DNA of 64,000 bases from Microvirga tunisiensis (GTDB lineage: Bacteria; Pseudomonadota; Alphaproteobacteria; Rhizobiales; Beijerinckiaceae): contig NZ_VOSK01000001.1 of NCBI RefSeq assembly GCF_009296175.1, forward strand, positions 62,001-126,000, given 5' to 3'. The first letter of the stretch is position 1; each line of letters opens with the position of its first letter. The position numbers were made by a program, and so were the translations under genes. Shown here one piece after another: positions 44,589 through 53,038 of this stretch. Under the pieces are notes generated by a model, which was not told the DNA's origin, did no database searches, and saw only the letters and a list, made by a program, of their open reading frames with translations.

Positions 44589-45001
44589 ATCCGTATCCTC
44601 TTTGTTGTCGCGCCCGTTCTAATGGCACATCGGTAAAGTAGTCTGCAATGTGCGTATCGGTAATCACGATGCTGAGATCTGCTGACTAGGTCCCTGCTGT
44701 AGGAGAACGAATGTCGTTCATCACTGCACAATGCTGAATCTCCGCCCTGCACCAGAAGTAGAAAGACATCAACGCCAGCTCTTGCCCATATGTTTCGTGA
44801 GTTAAACTCATAAGGCTTATCGAAGATGAACAATAATCAGGTTGCATGGATCGGCTATGGTCGAGCCTTGTGCGAACGCTGCCCGTAGCGCAACCCCGCG
44901 ATGTGCATAAGTTGGATGGCCGAAAGTCAATGCTGATCGAAAGGGATGAAGATGGCCCATGCCAGCTCGTAACCCTCTGGGACGTCGAAAGGAGCTAGTT
45001 G
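44589..45001. other. Divergent control region with a LysR-type box
   Basis: About 410 bases between the divergent small secreted-protein genes. It contains the box at 44797-44811. No other gene is evident. Confidence 0.5.
44797..44836 (+). promoter_or_regulatory. LysR-type box upstream of the 45002 gene
   Basis: GTGA-GTTAAAC-TCAT (44797-44811) keeps the TGA-N7-TCA core. AAGGCTTATCGAAGATG follows, almost the same as after the box at 37520, then AATAATCA as a -10 candidate. The start codon is 190 bases downstream, close to the spacing at paoA. Confidence 0.6.
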
Positions 45002-45409
45002 ATGAAACGGCGAAAACTGCTTTTAGCTGGGGGGCTCTGTCTTCTTGTTGCCACTCCTACATTGGCGTCGCCTTGTGGCGATTCCATCCGTGCATTGGAG
45101 CCGCGAGTGGATGAGGCAACATCGCAAAGCGTAGCTCTCTCGTCAGGGGGGCAAGGGGTTGCCGCCTCTCGAGAGTCTCAGGCCATGCAAGCCGAGAAGG
45201 GCGCATTTCCTCCCGGCGAATCGCCTCAGAAACTTCCAGAGCACGATGTAGAAGCGACAGCAGCAGCTACGCCGTTGGCTGGCGGGGACAGGTCCTTGAA
45301 AGCTCGCGCTGCTCTCGATCGAGCGCAGGCTTTGGACCGCGAAGGCGATGCAGCGGGGTGTGCTGCGGCATTGAACGAGGTACGACGTGAACTCGGAGTG
45401 GCGCAATAG
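45002..45409 (+). CDS. Secreted protein of unknown function
   Basis: About 135 residues from the ATG at 45002 (AGGAG upstream; a TTG precedes it). A signal peptide MKRRKLLLAGGLCLLVATPT ends near TLAS, before PCGDSIRALEPRVD. The mature region is Ala/Glu/Gln rich and probably helical. Two Cys (near residues 26 and 120) could form a disulfide; DRAQALDREGDAAGCAAALN looks like a TPR-type helical hairpin. I know no named family. It is followed 150 bases later by the iorAB genes and has a LysR-type box upstream. Confidence 0.7.
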   Translation: MKRRKLLLAGGLCLLVATPTLASPCGDSIRALEPRVDEATSQSVALSSGGQGVAASRESQAMQAEKGAFPPGESPQKLPEHDVEATAAATPLAGGDRSLKARAALDRAQALDREGDAAGCAAALNEVRRELGVAQ

Positions 45410-45560
45410 CAATTCTGCGAGAGCTACCATTGCGGTCACAGTCTCTCGAATTTCTGCTGATGCCAACAGACGCGGAGAGTACTTGGGTTGATTAATCCTG
45501 ATAGATGATTAGTCATCCCCTATTCTGAAATGTTTAATCAACTTATCGAGAAAGAACGCT

Positions 45561-46016
45561 ATGGCAACACTCGTAGTGAATGGCGCACGAAAATCCTTCG
45601 ATGGCGATGAGGAGATGCCGCTCCTATGGTACTTGCGTGATGAACTAGGCCTGACTGGCACGAAGTTTGGTTGCGGCATCGCCCAGTGCGGGGCCTGTAC
45701 CGTGCACCTCGATGGCACTGCGGTTCGGGCTTGTGTGACCCCAATGGCAGCTGCATTGGGTGCCACAGTGACAACGGTGGAAGGTCTTTCGCCGGACGGT
45801 AGTCACCCTGTTCAAGTTGCTTGGAGAGACCTCAACGTATCGCAGTGCGGCTACTGCCAGGCCGGCCAGATCATGCAGGCCGCGTCGCTCCTCAAGGACA
45901 ACCCGAGCCCGAGCGACGAGGACATCGACAGCACCATGAGCGGCAACATCTGTCGGTGCGGGACATACCCGCGCATTCGCGCTGCTATCAAGCAGGCCAG
46001 CACGGGAGGTCGTTAA
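45561..46016 (+). CDS. iorA: 2Fe-2S subunit of an isoquinoline 1-oxidoreductase-type enzyme (IorA)
   Basis: A 151-residue two-cluster protein. The plant-type motif is [17 protein letters not shown] then ACV; the helical-domain motif is [13 protein letters not shown] and [17 protein letters not shown]. It has no signal peptide and likely rides out with IorB, which has a Tat signal. It carries electrons from the molybdenum site of IorB to an outside acceptor; no FAD subunit gene is present. Its stop overlaps the iorB start (TAATG). No strong ribosome site is visible. Substrate could be an N-heterocycle or an aldehyde. Confidence 0.92.
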   Translation: MATLVVNGARKSFDGDEEMPLLWYLRDELGLTGTKFGCGIAQCGACTVHLDGTAVRACVTPMAAALGATVTTVEGLSPDGSHPVQVAWRDLNVSQCGYCQAGQIMQAASLLKDNPSPSDEDIDSTMSGNICRCGTYPRIRAAIKQASTGGR

Positions 46017-48310
46017 TGACAGGCCACAAGGAACCCGCTCTTGCGGTTGCGAACGTCAGCCGCCGAGGGTTTTTAGCAGGCATTACAGCCGGTTCGCTGG
46101 TGCTGGCTGTCGGCTTGTCGCCCGAAGTCAATGCGCAGGAGAAGAAGTTCGGCCCCGATGGCATGCCCAATGGATGGCGTGACGATCCGAAAGTGTTCGT
46201 CTCGATCAGCCCAGATGGTCTTGTGACCGTCACCTGTCACCGGCAGGAGATGGGCCAAGGGGTCCGCACCTCTATTGCAATGGTGGTGGCGGATGAACTG
46301 GACGCCGACTGGTCGAGGGTCCGTGTGGCCCAAGCGCAGGCCGACGAGGCTAAGTACGGCAACCAAGACACGGACGGCTCACGCTCGCTTCGCCACTTCT
46401 TTATGCCCATGCGCCGAGCTGGTGCCGCTGCACGTACAATGCTGGAGCAGGCGGCGGCTGCCCAATGGGGCGTTCCGGTCCAAGAGGTCCGCGCCCGGGA
46501 GCACGTGGTACTGCATGAACGAACCGGCCGGAGGCTTGAGTACGGTGCACTCGCGGCTGCCGCCGCATCCCAGCCAGTACCTGCACGTGAGGCGCTCAAG
46601 CTGAAGGACTCTTCTACCTTCCGCTACATCGGCAAAGACCGAATTGGGCTGGTCGATAACGGCGACATCACGACCGGTAAGGCTGTTTACGGGATTGATG
46701 CTCGCGCGGACGGCATGCTCTACGCAGTTGTTGCACGTCCTCCTGTCTTCGGAGGGCGCGTCGGAAGCGTCGATGATGCTGAGACGTTGAAGGTCCCCGG
46801 CGTCGTCAGGGTCGTGCAGATCGCACCGCCCGACATTCCGTCCGAGTTTCAACCGTTGGGTGGAGTCGCTGTTGTGGCACGCAACACCTGGGCTGCCATG
46901 CAAGGGCGCGACAAGCTTAAGATCGTCTGGGACGACGGTCCGCATGGGAGCTATAGCTCGGACACCTATCGCGCTGATCTGGAGGCTGCAGTCCGCAAAC
47001 CCGCTAAAGTCGTTCGCAGCCAGGGCGATGCCGATGCCGCCATGGCCACGGCAGCAAATAGGGTCGAGGCTGAGTACTACATCCCCCATTTGACCCAGGC
47101 GCCGATGGAGCCGCCGGCCGCACTTGTCCAGATTAAGGACGGCAAGTGCGAGGCGTGGGCCTGCGTTCAAGCTCCGCAAGCCACCCGTACCCGGCTGTCG
47201 GAACGTCTTGGCATTTCGGAAGAGAACGTCATCGTCAATGTCACCCTGCTAGGTGGCGGCTTCGGCCGTAAGTCCAAGCCGGATTTCGTTCTCGAAGCCG
47301 GCTTGATCAGTCAGGCCATGGGCGGCACTCCCGTGAAGGTGACATGGACCCGAGAGGACGATCTGCACCACGGCTACTATCACACAGTGTCGGTTGAGCG
47401 GCTCGAAGCGGGTCTCGACCAGCGCGGCATGCCAGTTGCATGGTTGCACCGCAGCGCTGCACCGACGATCGGCTCCATCTTCGCCCCGGATCCCAAGCAT
47501 GAGCTTCCATTCGAATTAGGAATGGGGTTTACGAATGTGCCGTTCGCAGTGCCGAACATGCGTATGGAAAATCCTGAAGCAGCGGCGCATACCCGGATCG
47601 GCTGGTTCCGATCGGTCTCAAACGTGCCGCATGCGTTCGCGGTCCAGTCTTTCATTGCTGAGTTGGCGCATGCTGCCGGGCGTGACCCGAAGGACTACCT
47701 TCTCGACCTGATCGGTCCTGCCCGCATCATCGACCCGACCGATATTGGGGACGCCTGGAATCATGGCGAGGATCCGAAACTCTATCCAATCGATACGGGT
47801 CGCCTGCGGCAGGTCATTGAGACGGCCGCTTCCGGCATCGGCTGGGGGCGGAACCTGCCACAGGGCAGCGGGCTAGGTATCGCAGGCCACTACAGCTTCG
47901 TGAGCTACGTGGCCGTCGCTGCCGAGGTACGGGTCGATGGGGACAGGCTTGTCATCCCGCGGGTTGATATCGCGATCGACTGTGGACCCCGGGTCAATCC
48001 CGATCGTATCCGCTCCCAGATGGAGGGTGCCGTCGTAATGGGAGTAGGGCTTGCGACGACCTCGGAGATCTCATTCAAGAATGGTCGCGTCGAGCAGAAC
48101 AACTTCGACGGCTATGAGGTCACCCGGATCGATACGGCACCCCGTGAGATTCATGTGCATCTGGTAGCGTCGCACGATTACGGGCACCCGCTTGGGGGCG
48201 TGGGCGAGCCGGGCTTGCCGCCTGTCGCCGCAGCCATTGCCAATGCGGTGTTTGCCGCAACAGGCAAGAGGATCCGGCGTCTGCCCATCCGGGATCAGTT
48301 CGTAGCGTAG
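46016..48310 (+). CDS. iorB: Molybdenum subunit of an IorB-type enzyme, Tat-exported
   Basis: About 764 residues from the ATG at 46016, overlapping the iorA stop. A Tat signal (NVSRRGFLAGITAGSLVLAV) opens it. HRQEMGQGVRTSIAMVVADE, RRAGAAARTMLEQAAAAQWG, NVTLLGGGFGRKSKPDFVLE and GGVGEPGLPPVAAAIANAVF (active-site Glu) are the IorB/XDH motifs. Members hydroxylate N-heterocycles or oxidise aldehydes with water as the oxygen source. A cytochrome c gene 265 bases downstream is the likely electron acceptor. XdhC and MocA encoded in the same window would mature it. The longer frame back to 45821 overlaps iorA and is not real. Confidence 0.93.
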   Translation: MTGHKEPALAVANVSRRGFLAGITAGSLVLAVGLSPEVNAQEKKFGPDGMPNGWRDDPKVFVSISPDGLVTVTCHRQEMGQGVRTSIAMVVADELDADWSRVRVAQAQADEAKYGNQDTDGSRSLRHFFMPMRRAGAAARTMLEQAAAAQWGVPVQEVRAREHVVLHERTGRRLEYGALAAAAASQPVPAREALKLKDSSTFRYIGKDRIGLVDNGDITTGKAVYGIDARADGMLYAVVARPPVFGGRVGSVDDAETLKVPGVVRVVQIAPPDIPSEFQPLGGVAVVARNTWAAMQGRDKLKIVWDDGPHGSYSSDTYRADLEAAVRKPAKVVRSQGDADAAMATAANRVEAEYYIPHLTQAPMEPPAALVQIKDGKCEAWACVQAPQATRTRLSERLGISEENVIVNVTLLGGGFGRKSKPDFVLEAGLISQAMGGTPVKVTWTREDDLHHGYYHTVSVERLEAGLDQRGMPVAWLHRSAAPTIGSIFAPDPKHELPFELGMGFTNVPFAVPNMRMENPEAAAHTRIGWFRSVSNVPHAFAVQSFIAELAHAAGRDPKDYLLDLIGPARIIDPTDIGDAWNHGEDPKLYPIDTGRLRQVIETAASGIGWGRNLPQGSGLGIAGHYSFVSYVAVAAEVRVDGDRLVIPRVDIAIDCGPRVNPDRIRSQMEGAVVMGVGLATTSEISFKNGRVEQNNFDGYEVTRIDTAPREIHVHLVASHDYGHPLGGVGEPGLPPVAAAIANAVFAATGKRIRRLPIRDQFVA

Positions 48311-48316
48311 CCGGGC

Positions 48317-48349
48317 AGCAGGTGGACCTGATTGCTCGGTCCACCTGCT
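48317..48349 (+). terminator. Hairpin after iorB
   Basis: AGCAGGTGGACC, a 9-base loop, GGTCCACCTGCT: a perfect 12-bp stem six bases past the iorB stop. It likely ends the iorAB message before the cytochrome gene or weakens read-through to it. The T run is short. Confidence 0.7.
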
Positions 48350-48574
48350 TCCGAGGCATTTTGTTTAGCTGCGAATGCCGCTCCCGGATCAGATGGTACC
48401 GCAATAAGCAGTAGTTTTGTTCGAAACTGGTGGACCTACCGGAGAGGGAATTATCCACTTGGCTCGTCTGGGGTCGACCTGACAGGTGTGGCGAACTGCA
48501 GTTGGCTCGAAAACCCGTTGCAACGTTGGTTGCTCACACCGAGTTGTGTTTACCGCCCAGCATAGGAGTTTCTG

Positions 48575-48964
48575 ATGCGTTCCATCGCTGTTTCCGTTAC
48601 CTTTCTCATCGTCGGCCTCGGCCATACCCGGGCTCAAGATATGGCCGCTGGCGAGCGGGTGTTCGCACAATGCCGAGCCTGTCACCAGGTCAATGAGAAC
48701 GCAAAGAACGCTGTCGGTCCTCACCTGAACGGGCTTTTTGGCCGTGTTGCTGGATCGGTGGAAGGCTACAACTACTCCCCTGCCAACAAGAATTCCGGCA
48801 TCACCTGGGATGAAGCGACCTTCCGGGAGTACATTCAGAACCCGCGTGCGAAAATTCCTGGTACCAAAATGGTCTATGCCGGCCTGAAGGACGAGCAGCG
48901 GATCAACGATCTCATCGCCTATCTGAAGCAGTTTAACGCGCAGAGGCAGAAGGCCACCCAATGA
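48575..48964 (+). CDS. Class I c-type cytochrome
   Basis: A 129-residue periplasmic cytochrome c with a signal peptide (MRSIAVSVTFLIVGLGHTRA). The haem motif is CRACH (Cys33, Cys36, His37), and the axial Met is Met99 in PGTKMVYAG. VGPHLNGLFGRVAGSVEGYN and ITWDEATFREYIQNPRAKIP are typical of cytochrome c2/c550. AGGAG stands seven bases before the ATG. Placement after iorAB suggests it takes electrons from that enzyme to a terminal oxidase. Confidence 0.95.
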   Translation: MRSIAVSVTFLIVGLGHTRAQDMAAGERVFAQCRACHQVNENAKNAVGPHLNGLFGRVAGSVEGYNYSPANKNSGITWDEATFREYIQNPRAKIPGTKMVYAGLKDEQRINDLIAYLKQFNAQRQKATQ

Positions 48965-49102
48965 CCAGCGTTTCTCCTCAAGACCTTGCCGCGGGATCGT
49001 TATCTCTGGCGGAAGTGGAAGTATGACCGCAATCCGCATCCATCCCCTGCGGAGTAGCTAGACCGGCACCATTAGGTCGTCGAGCGTAACCAGATCGATA
49101 GT

Positions 49103-49219
49103 TCAGAAGCCAGTGATGCTGAGTGCACGCGCGGAGGCAATCTACAAATTACGCGCTGCATCGGCCAAAGTGGGTGCGGTTTCATCAGCCGCTGCGACGC
49201 ATGCCGTTATGAGCTCGGC
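49103..49219 (-). pseudogene. Fragment of an MLE-family gene
   Basis: Thirty-nine minus-strand codons read AELITACVAAADETAPTLAD then AARNL, a TAG, IASARALSI and TGF. They match AQQVPITVMADESAPTLADA, ARELWTGSARALSI and TRTGF of the intact enzyme encoded at 19177-20280, with a three-residue gap. It is a decayed relic of a second enolase-superfamily gene, not a close duplicate. It carries an internal stop and lacks both ends. Confidence 0.8.
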
Positions 49220-49261
49220 TCATCAATCTCACCTGAAGTTGAAGGATGGGCCATCATTGTT

Positions 49262-50155
49262 TCAGCTCCGATGGCGCAGGGCATCGACGACCAAGTTGAA
49301 GGCCGCAGAGGATTGCCGACGGCTTGGGTAGTACAGGTGGTATCCCGTCCACGACGGGCACCAATCCTCGAGGACTCGCTCGAGGTGCCCGGAGGCGATG
49401 TGCGGCAACGCCATGTCCTCCGGCACATGGGCGAGCCCAAAGCCATCCACCGCGGCATTCAAGATCTGGAAGATGCCGTTGAACACGAGTTGTCCCTCGA
49501 CCCGGACAGCCAGCTCGTGTCCGTCCCGTTCGAACTCCCAGGCATAAAGCCCACCATAGGTGGGAAGGCGCAGGTTGATGCAGGTATGGCCGAGAAGGTC
49601 CTGAGGGGTTCTGGGCCGTGGTCTGTTGGCGAAGTATGACGGTGCTCCGACCACCGCAAAGCGGACATCGGAGCTGATGCGCACCGCGATCATGTCCTTG
49701 GCAACCTGCTCGCCGAGGCGCACGCCCGCGTCGAACCGCTGCTCGACGATGTTCGTCAGGGATTGATCGAGGCCGATCTCAACCTTGATGTCAGGGTAAC
49801 CGGGAAGAAATTTTCTGAGCTTCGGCCAGAGGACCGTCTCGGTGGGATGATCACCCGCTGTGATCCTGATCGTGCCGGCAGGCTTCTCCCGGAACTCGCT
49901 CAATCCGTACAGCTCGGCCTCGATCTCGGCCAGCCTGGGACCTGCCGTCTGGAGCAGGCGCTCCCCCGCGTGAGTGGGCGCCACGCTGCGGGTGGTCCGC
50001 GTCAGGAGCCGCACGCCCAATCGCTCCTCAAGGCCACGCAAGGTGTGACTCAGGGCTGATTGGGAGACGCCGAGCTGCGCGGCGGCCTTCGTGAAGCTCC
50101 GCTCGCGTGCAACGGTCAGGAAGGCGATCAGGTCATTGACGTTCCCGCGCAACAT
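49262..50155 (-). CDS. LysR-family transcriptional regulator, copy 2
   Basis: A 297-residue regulator with an ATG start. MLRGNVNDLIAFLTVARERS and FTKAAAQLGVSQSALSHTLR form the helix-turn-helix region, almost identical to copy 1 at 42344. The effector domain (PAGTIRITAGDHPTETVLWP, INLRLPTYGGLYAWEFERDG, YHLYYPSRRQSSAAFNLVVD) is more diverged, so the two may sense different ligands while sharing one DNA site. It is divergent from the MFS gene at 50331. A LysR-type box ends two bases before its start. Confidence 0.94.
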   Translation of the reverse strand: MLRGNVNDLIAFLTVARERSFTKAAAQLGVSQSALSHTLRGLEERLGVRLLTRTTRSVAPTHAGERLLQTAGPRLAEIEAELYGLSEFREKPAGTIRITAGDHPTETVLWPKLRKFLPGYPDIKVEIGLDQSLTNIVEQRFDAGVRLGEQVAKDMIAVRISSDVRFAVVGAPSYFANRPRPRTPQDLLGHTCINLRLPTYGGLYAWEFERDGHELAVRVEGQLVFNGIFQILNAAVDGFGLAHVPEDMALPHIASGHLERVLEDWCPSWTGYHLYYPSRRQSSAAFNLVVDALRHRS

Positions 50156-50157
50156 TC

Positions 50158-50200
50158 ATGAATTCCACTCATAGGTCCATTCACGTCTTAGCACCTAATC
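50158..50200 (+). promoter_or_regulatory. LysR-type box in the lysR/MFS divergent region
   Basis: ATGA-ATTCCAC-TCAT (50158-50172) lies two bases from the LysR start codon. Reading toward the MFS gene, CTAATC follows after 22 bases (50195-50200). It can repress lysR and activate the MFS promoter from one site. Confidence 0.7.
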
Positions 50201-50330
50201 GACGGGAGGGGTACAGCCTATGTTCAGGCTCGTAGCCATGCACCAATAGGCTCCGGAGACACTCCCCGCATAGCTCCCTTCGCTCGCCTCGGGTCCATCC
50301 CGAAGCGAACAACGTTATTACGAGGCCCCA

Positions 50331-51530
50331 ATGACCGTGGGATATGCTTCCCCTTGCGACACGATACCCGAGCGGGCGCCTGCATGGGGGGCGGTCCTTG
50401 CCATGTCGCTATGCTGCATGGTGCTCGTCGCCTCCGAGTTCATGCCGGTCAGCCTGCTGACACCCATTGCCGCCGACCTTCACATGACCGAGGGCCAAGC
50501 CGGGCAGGCGATCTCCGTCTCAGGCATCTTCGCGGTGCTCACCAGTCTGTCCATCTCGGGCCTGACGTCCCGATGGGATCGGCGCACCGTCCTGCTCGTG
50601 TTGGCCCTCTCGCTGATCGTCTCTGGAACGGTCGTGGCCCTTGCGCCGAACTACACGATCCTAATGGTTGGCCGAGCGGTCCTTGGCATCGCCATCGGCG
50701 GGTTCTGGTCGATGTCGGCCGCAGCGGTCATGCGCTTGGTGCCGAAGGACAGCGTGCCTCGTGCCCTGGCGGTCCTGCAAGGCGGGACTGCATTGTCCTC
50801 CATCGTCGCCGCGCCGCTTGGGAGCTTTCTTGGTGGGTACATCGGGTGGCGCGGAACCTTCTTCTGCGTGGTGCCTCTGGCAGCCATTGCGTTAGTGTGG
50901 CTACTGATGAGGTTGCCCTCCATGCATGCCGGGCGGCGGACCGGCTCAGCGAACGTGTTCAGGCTGCTTCGCAGGCCAGTGGTGGCCTATGGCATGGCGG
51001 CGATCACGCTGTTCTTCATGGGTCAGTTCGCGCTGTTCACTTACCTGCGACCGTTCCTTGAGATGGTGACCCACGTCGACGTTCCGACCCTGTCGCTCAT
51101 CCTGCTGCTTCTGGGTGTGACCGGCCTCGTTGGGACCACCCTCATCGGATCCTTCCTGAAGAACGGTATGTATGGCGTGATGATCGCGATTCCACTTGCA
51201 ATGGCAGGGATTGCCGTTGCCCTGATCACCTTCGGGAACTGGCTTACCGGAACGGCATTCCTGCTCGGGGCATGGGGCCTAGTGGGCACTCCGGCACCCG
51301 TGGCGTGGAACACTTGGCTCACCCGGACCTTGCCCGAGGACGCGGAAGCCGGCGGCGGACTGATGGTGGCCGCCATCCAACTGGCGATCACTCTGGGCGC
51401 GACCATTGGCGGCCTCCTGTTCGACGTGAGCGGCTATCAGAGCACCTTCAGTGCGAGCGCAGCCATGCTGGCCGCTGCAAGTCTCATGGCGTTCGTGACG
51501 CAGCGGGCGGGATCATCCGCACGCACGTGA
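50331..51530 (+). CDS. MFS exporter (DHA1, AraJ/chloramphenicol-efflux type), copy 1
   Basis: A 399-residue protein with 12 membrane spans. Signature pieces are ASEFMPVSLLTPIAADLHMT, the loop motif SGLTSRWDRRTVLLVL (motif A type), VGRAVLGIAIGGFWSMSAAA and ALFTYLRPFLEMVTHV. Family members export sugars, drugs or arabinose-like compounds with H+ antiport. About 60 percent identical by eye to the MFS protein at 56505. It heads a run of exported CMD, cupin and alcohol dehydrogenase genes and is divergent from lysR copy 2. Confidence 0.93.
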   Translation: MTVGYASPCDTIPERAPAWGAVLAMSLCCMVLVASEFMPVSLLTPIAADLHMTEGQAGQAISVSGIFAVLTSLSISGLTSRWDRRTVLLVLALSLIVSGTVVALAPNYTILMVGRAVLGIAIGGFWSMSAAAVMRLVPKDSVPRALAVLQGGTALSSIVAAPLGSFLGGYIGWRGTFFCVVPLAAIALVWLLMRLPSMHAGRRTGSANVFRLLRRPVVAYGMAAITLFFMGQFALFTYLRPFLEMVTHVDVPTLSLILLLLGVTGLVGTTLIGSFLKNGMYGVMIAIPLAMAGIAVALITFGNWLTGTAFLLGAWGLVGTPAPVAWNTWLTRTLPEDAEAGGGLMVAAIQLAITLGATIGGLLFDVSGYQSTFSASAAMLAAASLMAFVTQRAGSSART

Positions 51531-51607
51531 GCACCGCATGGGCCGTCGCAATCCACGCCGTCGAGCCACTTAACCCCACCACCTTACAGGAAAAGAACCG
51601 TCTCACC

Positions 51608-52399
51608 ATGAAACTGCTGGTCGCCACATTCGTATCCCTCGCACTGGCAGCCCCTGCCCTTGCCCAAGGAAGCGCTCCTATGTCCACACCTCTTCAAAAC
51701 GCTTCGGCGCTCTCGGTGGCCGATATCGGGTCCGTCTCCCCGGCCCTCGGCCGATACGCCAAGGAAGACGTTGCTGATGGCCTGTGGCAGCGCCCTCAAC
51801 TCTCCCGTCGCGACCGCAGCCTCGTGACGGTGGCGATCCTGATCGCACGCAACCAGACGCTGGACCTGCCGCATTACATCAACCTTGCCCTCGACAGCGG
51901 CGTGACACCGCGCGAGCTCTCCGAGACGATCACGCACCTCGCCTTCTACGCGGGCTGGTCGAACGCCATGGCGGCGGTTGCCGTCACCAAGGACATTTTC
52001 GCCCAACGCCGGATCGAGCCGGATCAGTTGCCGACCGCATCGCCGCAGCTCCTGCCGCTGAACGAGCAGGCGGAGGCAACCCGGGTCGCGAGCGTGCAAC
52101 GCCTTCTCGGAACCGCCGCTCCTGGCCTCGACCAGTACACCACCGATCCGCTCTTCAAGGACGTGTGGTTGCGCCCCGACCTGTCGCCGCGTGACCGCAG
52201 TCTTGTGACCATCACGTCGCTAATGGCGAATGGGCAGGTGGCCCAGCTCGCGGGTCATTTGAACAGGGCCTTGGACAACGGCCTGACGCAAGAACAAGCC
52301 GGCGAGGTGGTGACGCAGATCGCCTTCTATGCCGGCTGGCCCAATGCCTTCTCAGCCGGTCCGGTTGTCGCCGAAGTCCTCAAGGCTCGGTCCAACTAA
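51608..52399 (+). CDS. Exported carboxymuconolactone decarboxylase-family protein, two domains
   Basis: About 263 residues from the ATG at 51608. A signal peptide (MKLLVATFVSLALAAPALAQ) is unusual for this family. Two CMD repeats follow: WQRPQLSRRDRSLVTVAILI with THLAFYAGWSNAMAAVAV, and LRPDLSPRDRSLVTITSLMA with TQIAFYAGWPNAFSAGPVV. No Cys is present, so it is not an AhpD-like peroxidase. It lies 78 bases after the MFS gene and before a cupin gene; such MFS-CMD-cupin-ADH sets recur in rhizobia. The role is probably periplasmic detoxification, but unproved. Confidence 0.88.
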   Translation: MKLLVATFVSLALAAPALAQGSAPMSTPLQNASALSVADIGSVSPALGRYAKEDVADGLWQRPQLSRRDRSLVTVAILIARNQTLDLPHYINLALDSGVTPRELSETITHLAFYAGWSNAMAAVAVTKDIFAQRRIEPDQLPTASPQLLPLNEQAEATRVASVQRLLGTAAPGLDQYTTDPLFKDVWLRPDLSPRDRSLVTITSLMANGQVAQLAGHLNRALDNGLTQEQAGEVVTQIAFYAGWPNAFSAGPVVAEVLKARSN

Positions 52400-52440
52400 C
52401 CAAAACTGTCTCGCCCGCTCCTATCCTGCAGGGATTCAAC

Positions 52441-52911
52441 GTGAAGAACACACTCATCGCAGCCACCATGACCGCGGCCGCACTCGTCGGTGAGCCGGCC
52501 AATGCGAAGGAGATCCAGGTTTTCCCGAGCGGCTCCTCGCCGTCGGTGGTCGCCGATCCGAAAAATTTCTCGGGTCAGGTGGTGGTGGATCTTCTCACGC
52601 CGCCATCCGTCGAGATCCCGGCCTCGTCGGGTCTTGTGACTTTCGCTCCACGCGCACGCACCGCCTGGCACAGCCATCCGGCTGGGCAGATGCTCATCGT
52701 CACGGCAGGAAGGGGCTGGGTCCAGCGGGAAGGCCAGGCTCGCCAGGAGATCACGTCCGGCGACGTCGTGTGGATCCCAGCCAGGATTAAGCACTGGCAT
52801 GGCGCAACCGACACCAACGGCATGAGCCACGTCGCGATCACGTACATCCAAGACGGAAAGAACGCCGATTGGATGGGGTTGGTCACTGACCAGGAATACG
52901 CCACCCGATAG
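52441..52911 (+). CDS. Exported cupin protein (mandelonitrile-lyase-like)
   Basis: A 156-residue protein from a GTG start. A probable signal peptide (MKNTLIAATMTAAALVGEPA, NAK) precedes one cupin domain. The metal site reads AWHSHPAGQMLIVTAGRGWV and GDVVWIPARIKHWHGAT: His, His, Gln in place of Glu, and a later His. The Gln variant is typical of manganese cupins such as the (R)-mandelonitrile lyase group. It lies 42 bases after the CMD gene. The substrate is not known. Confidence 0.88.
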   Translation: MKNTLIAATMTAAALVGEPANAKEIQVFPSGSSPSVVADPKNFSGQVVVDLLTPPSVEIPASSGLVTFAPRARTAWHSHPAGQMLIVTAGRGWVQREGQARQEITSGDVVWIPARIKHWHGATDTNGMSHVAITYIQDGKNADWMGLVTDQEYATR

Positions 52912-53038
52912 CGGCGCATTCAACCGGGATGGGATCCATGAACACGGCTCGTCATGGCAGGTTCGGCTGAACTCTGCTCGCCTGACCACCCTTCCGCAGA
53001 CGCCCATCCAATGATCCAAGCAAAGAAAGTAAGCCTCC

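Noticed and set aside
45505-45520. ATGATTAGTCATC palindrome before iorA as another LysR module
   Set aside because: The arms match but the spacer is 4, not 7 bases, so it breaks the T-N11-A rule and no -10 lies at the right distance.
45821-46015. 5' extension of the iorB frame
   Set aside because: It overlaps iorA; the Tat signal and overlapping TAATG fix the start at 46016.
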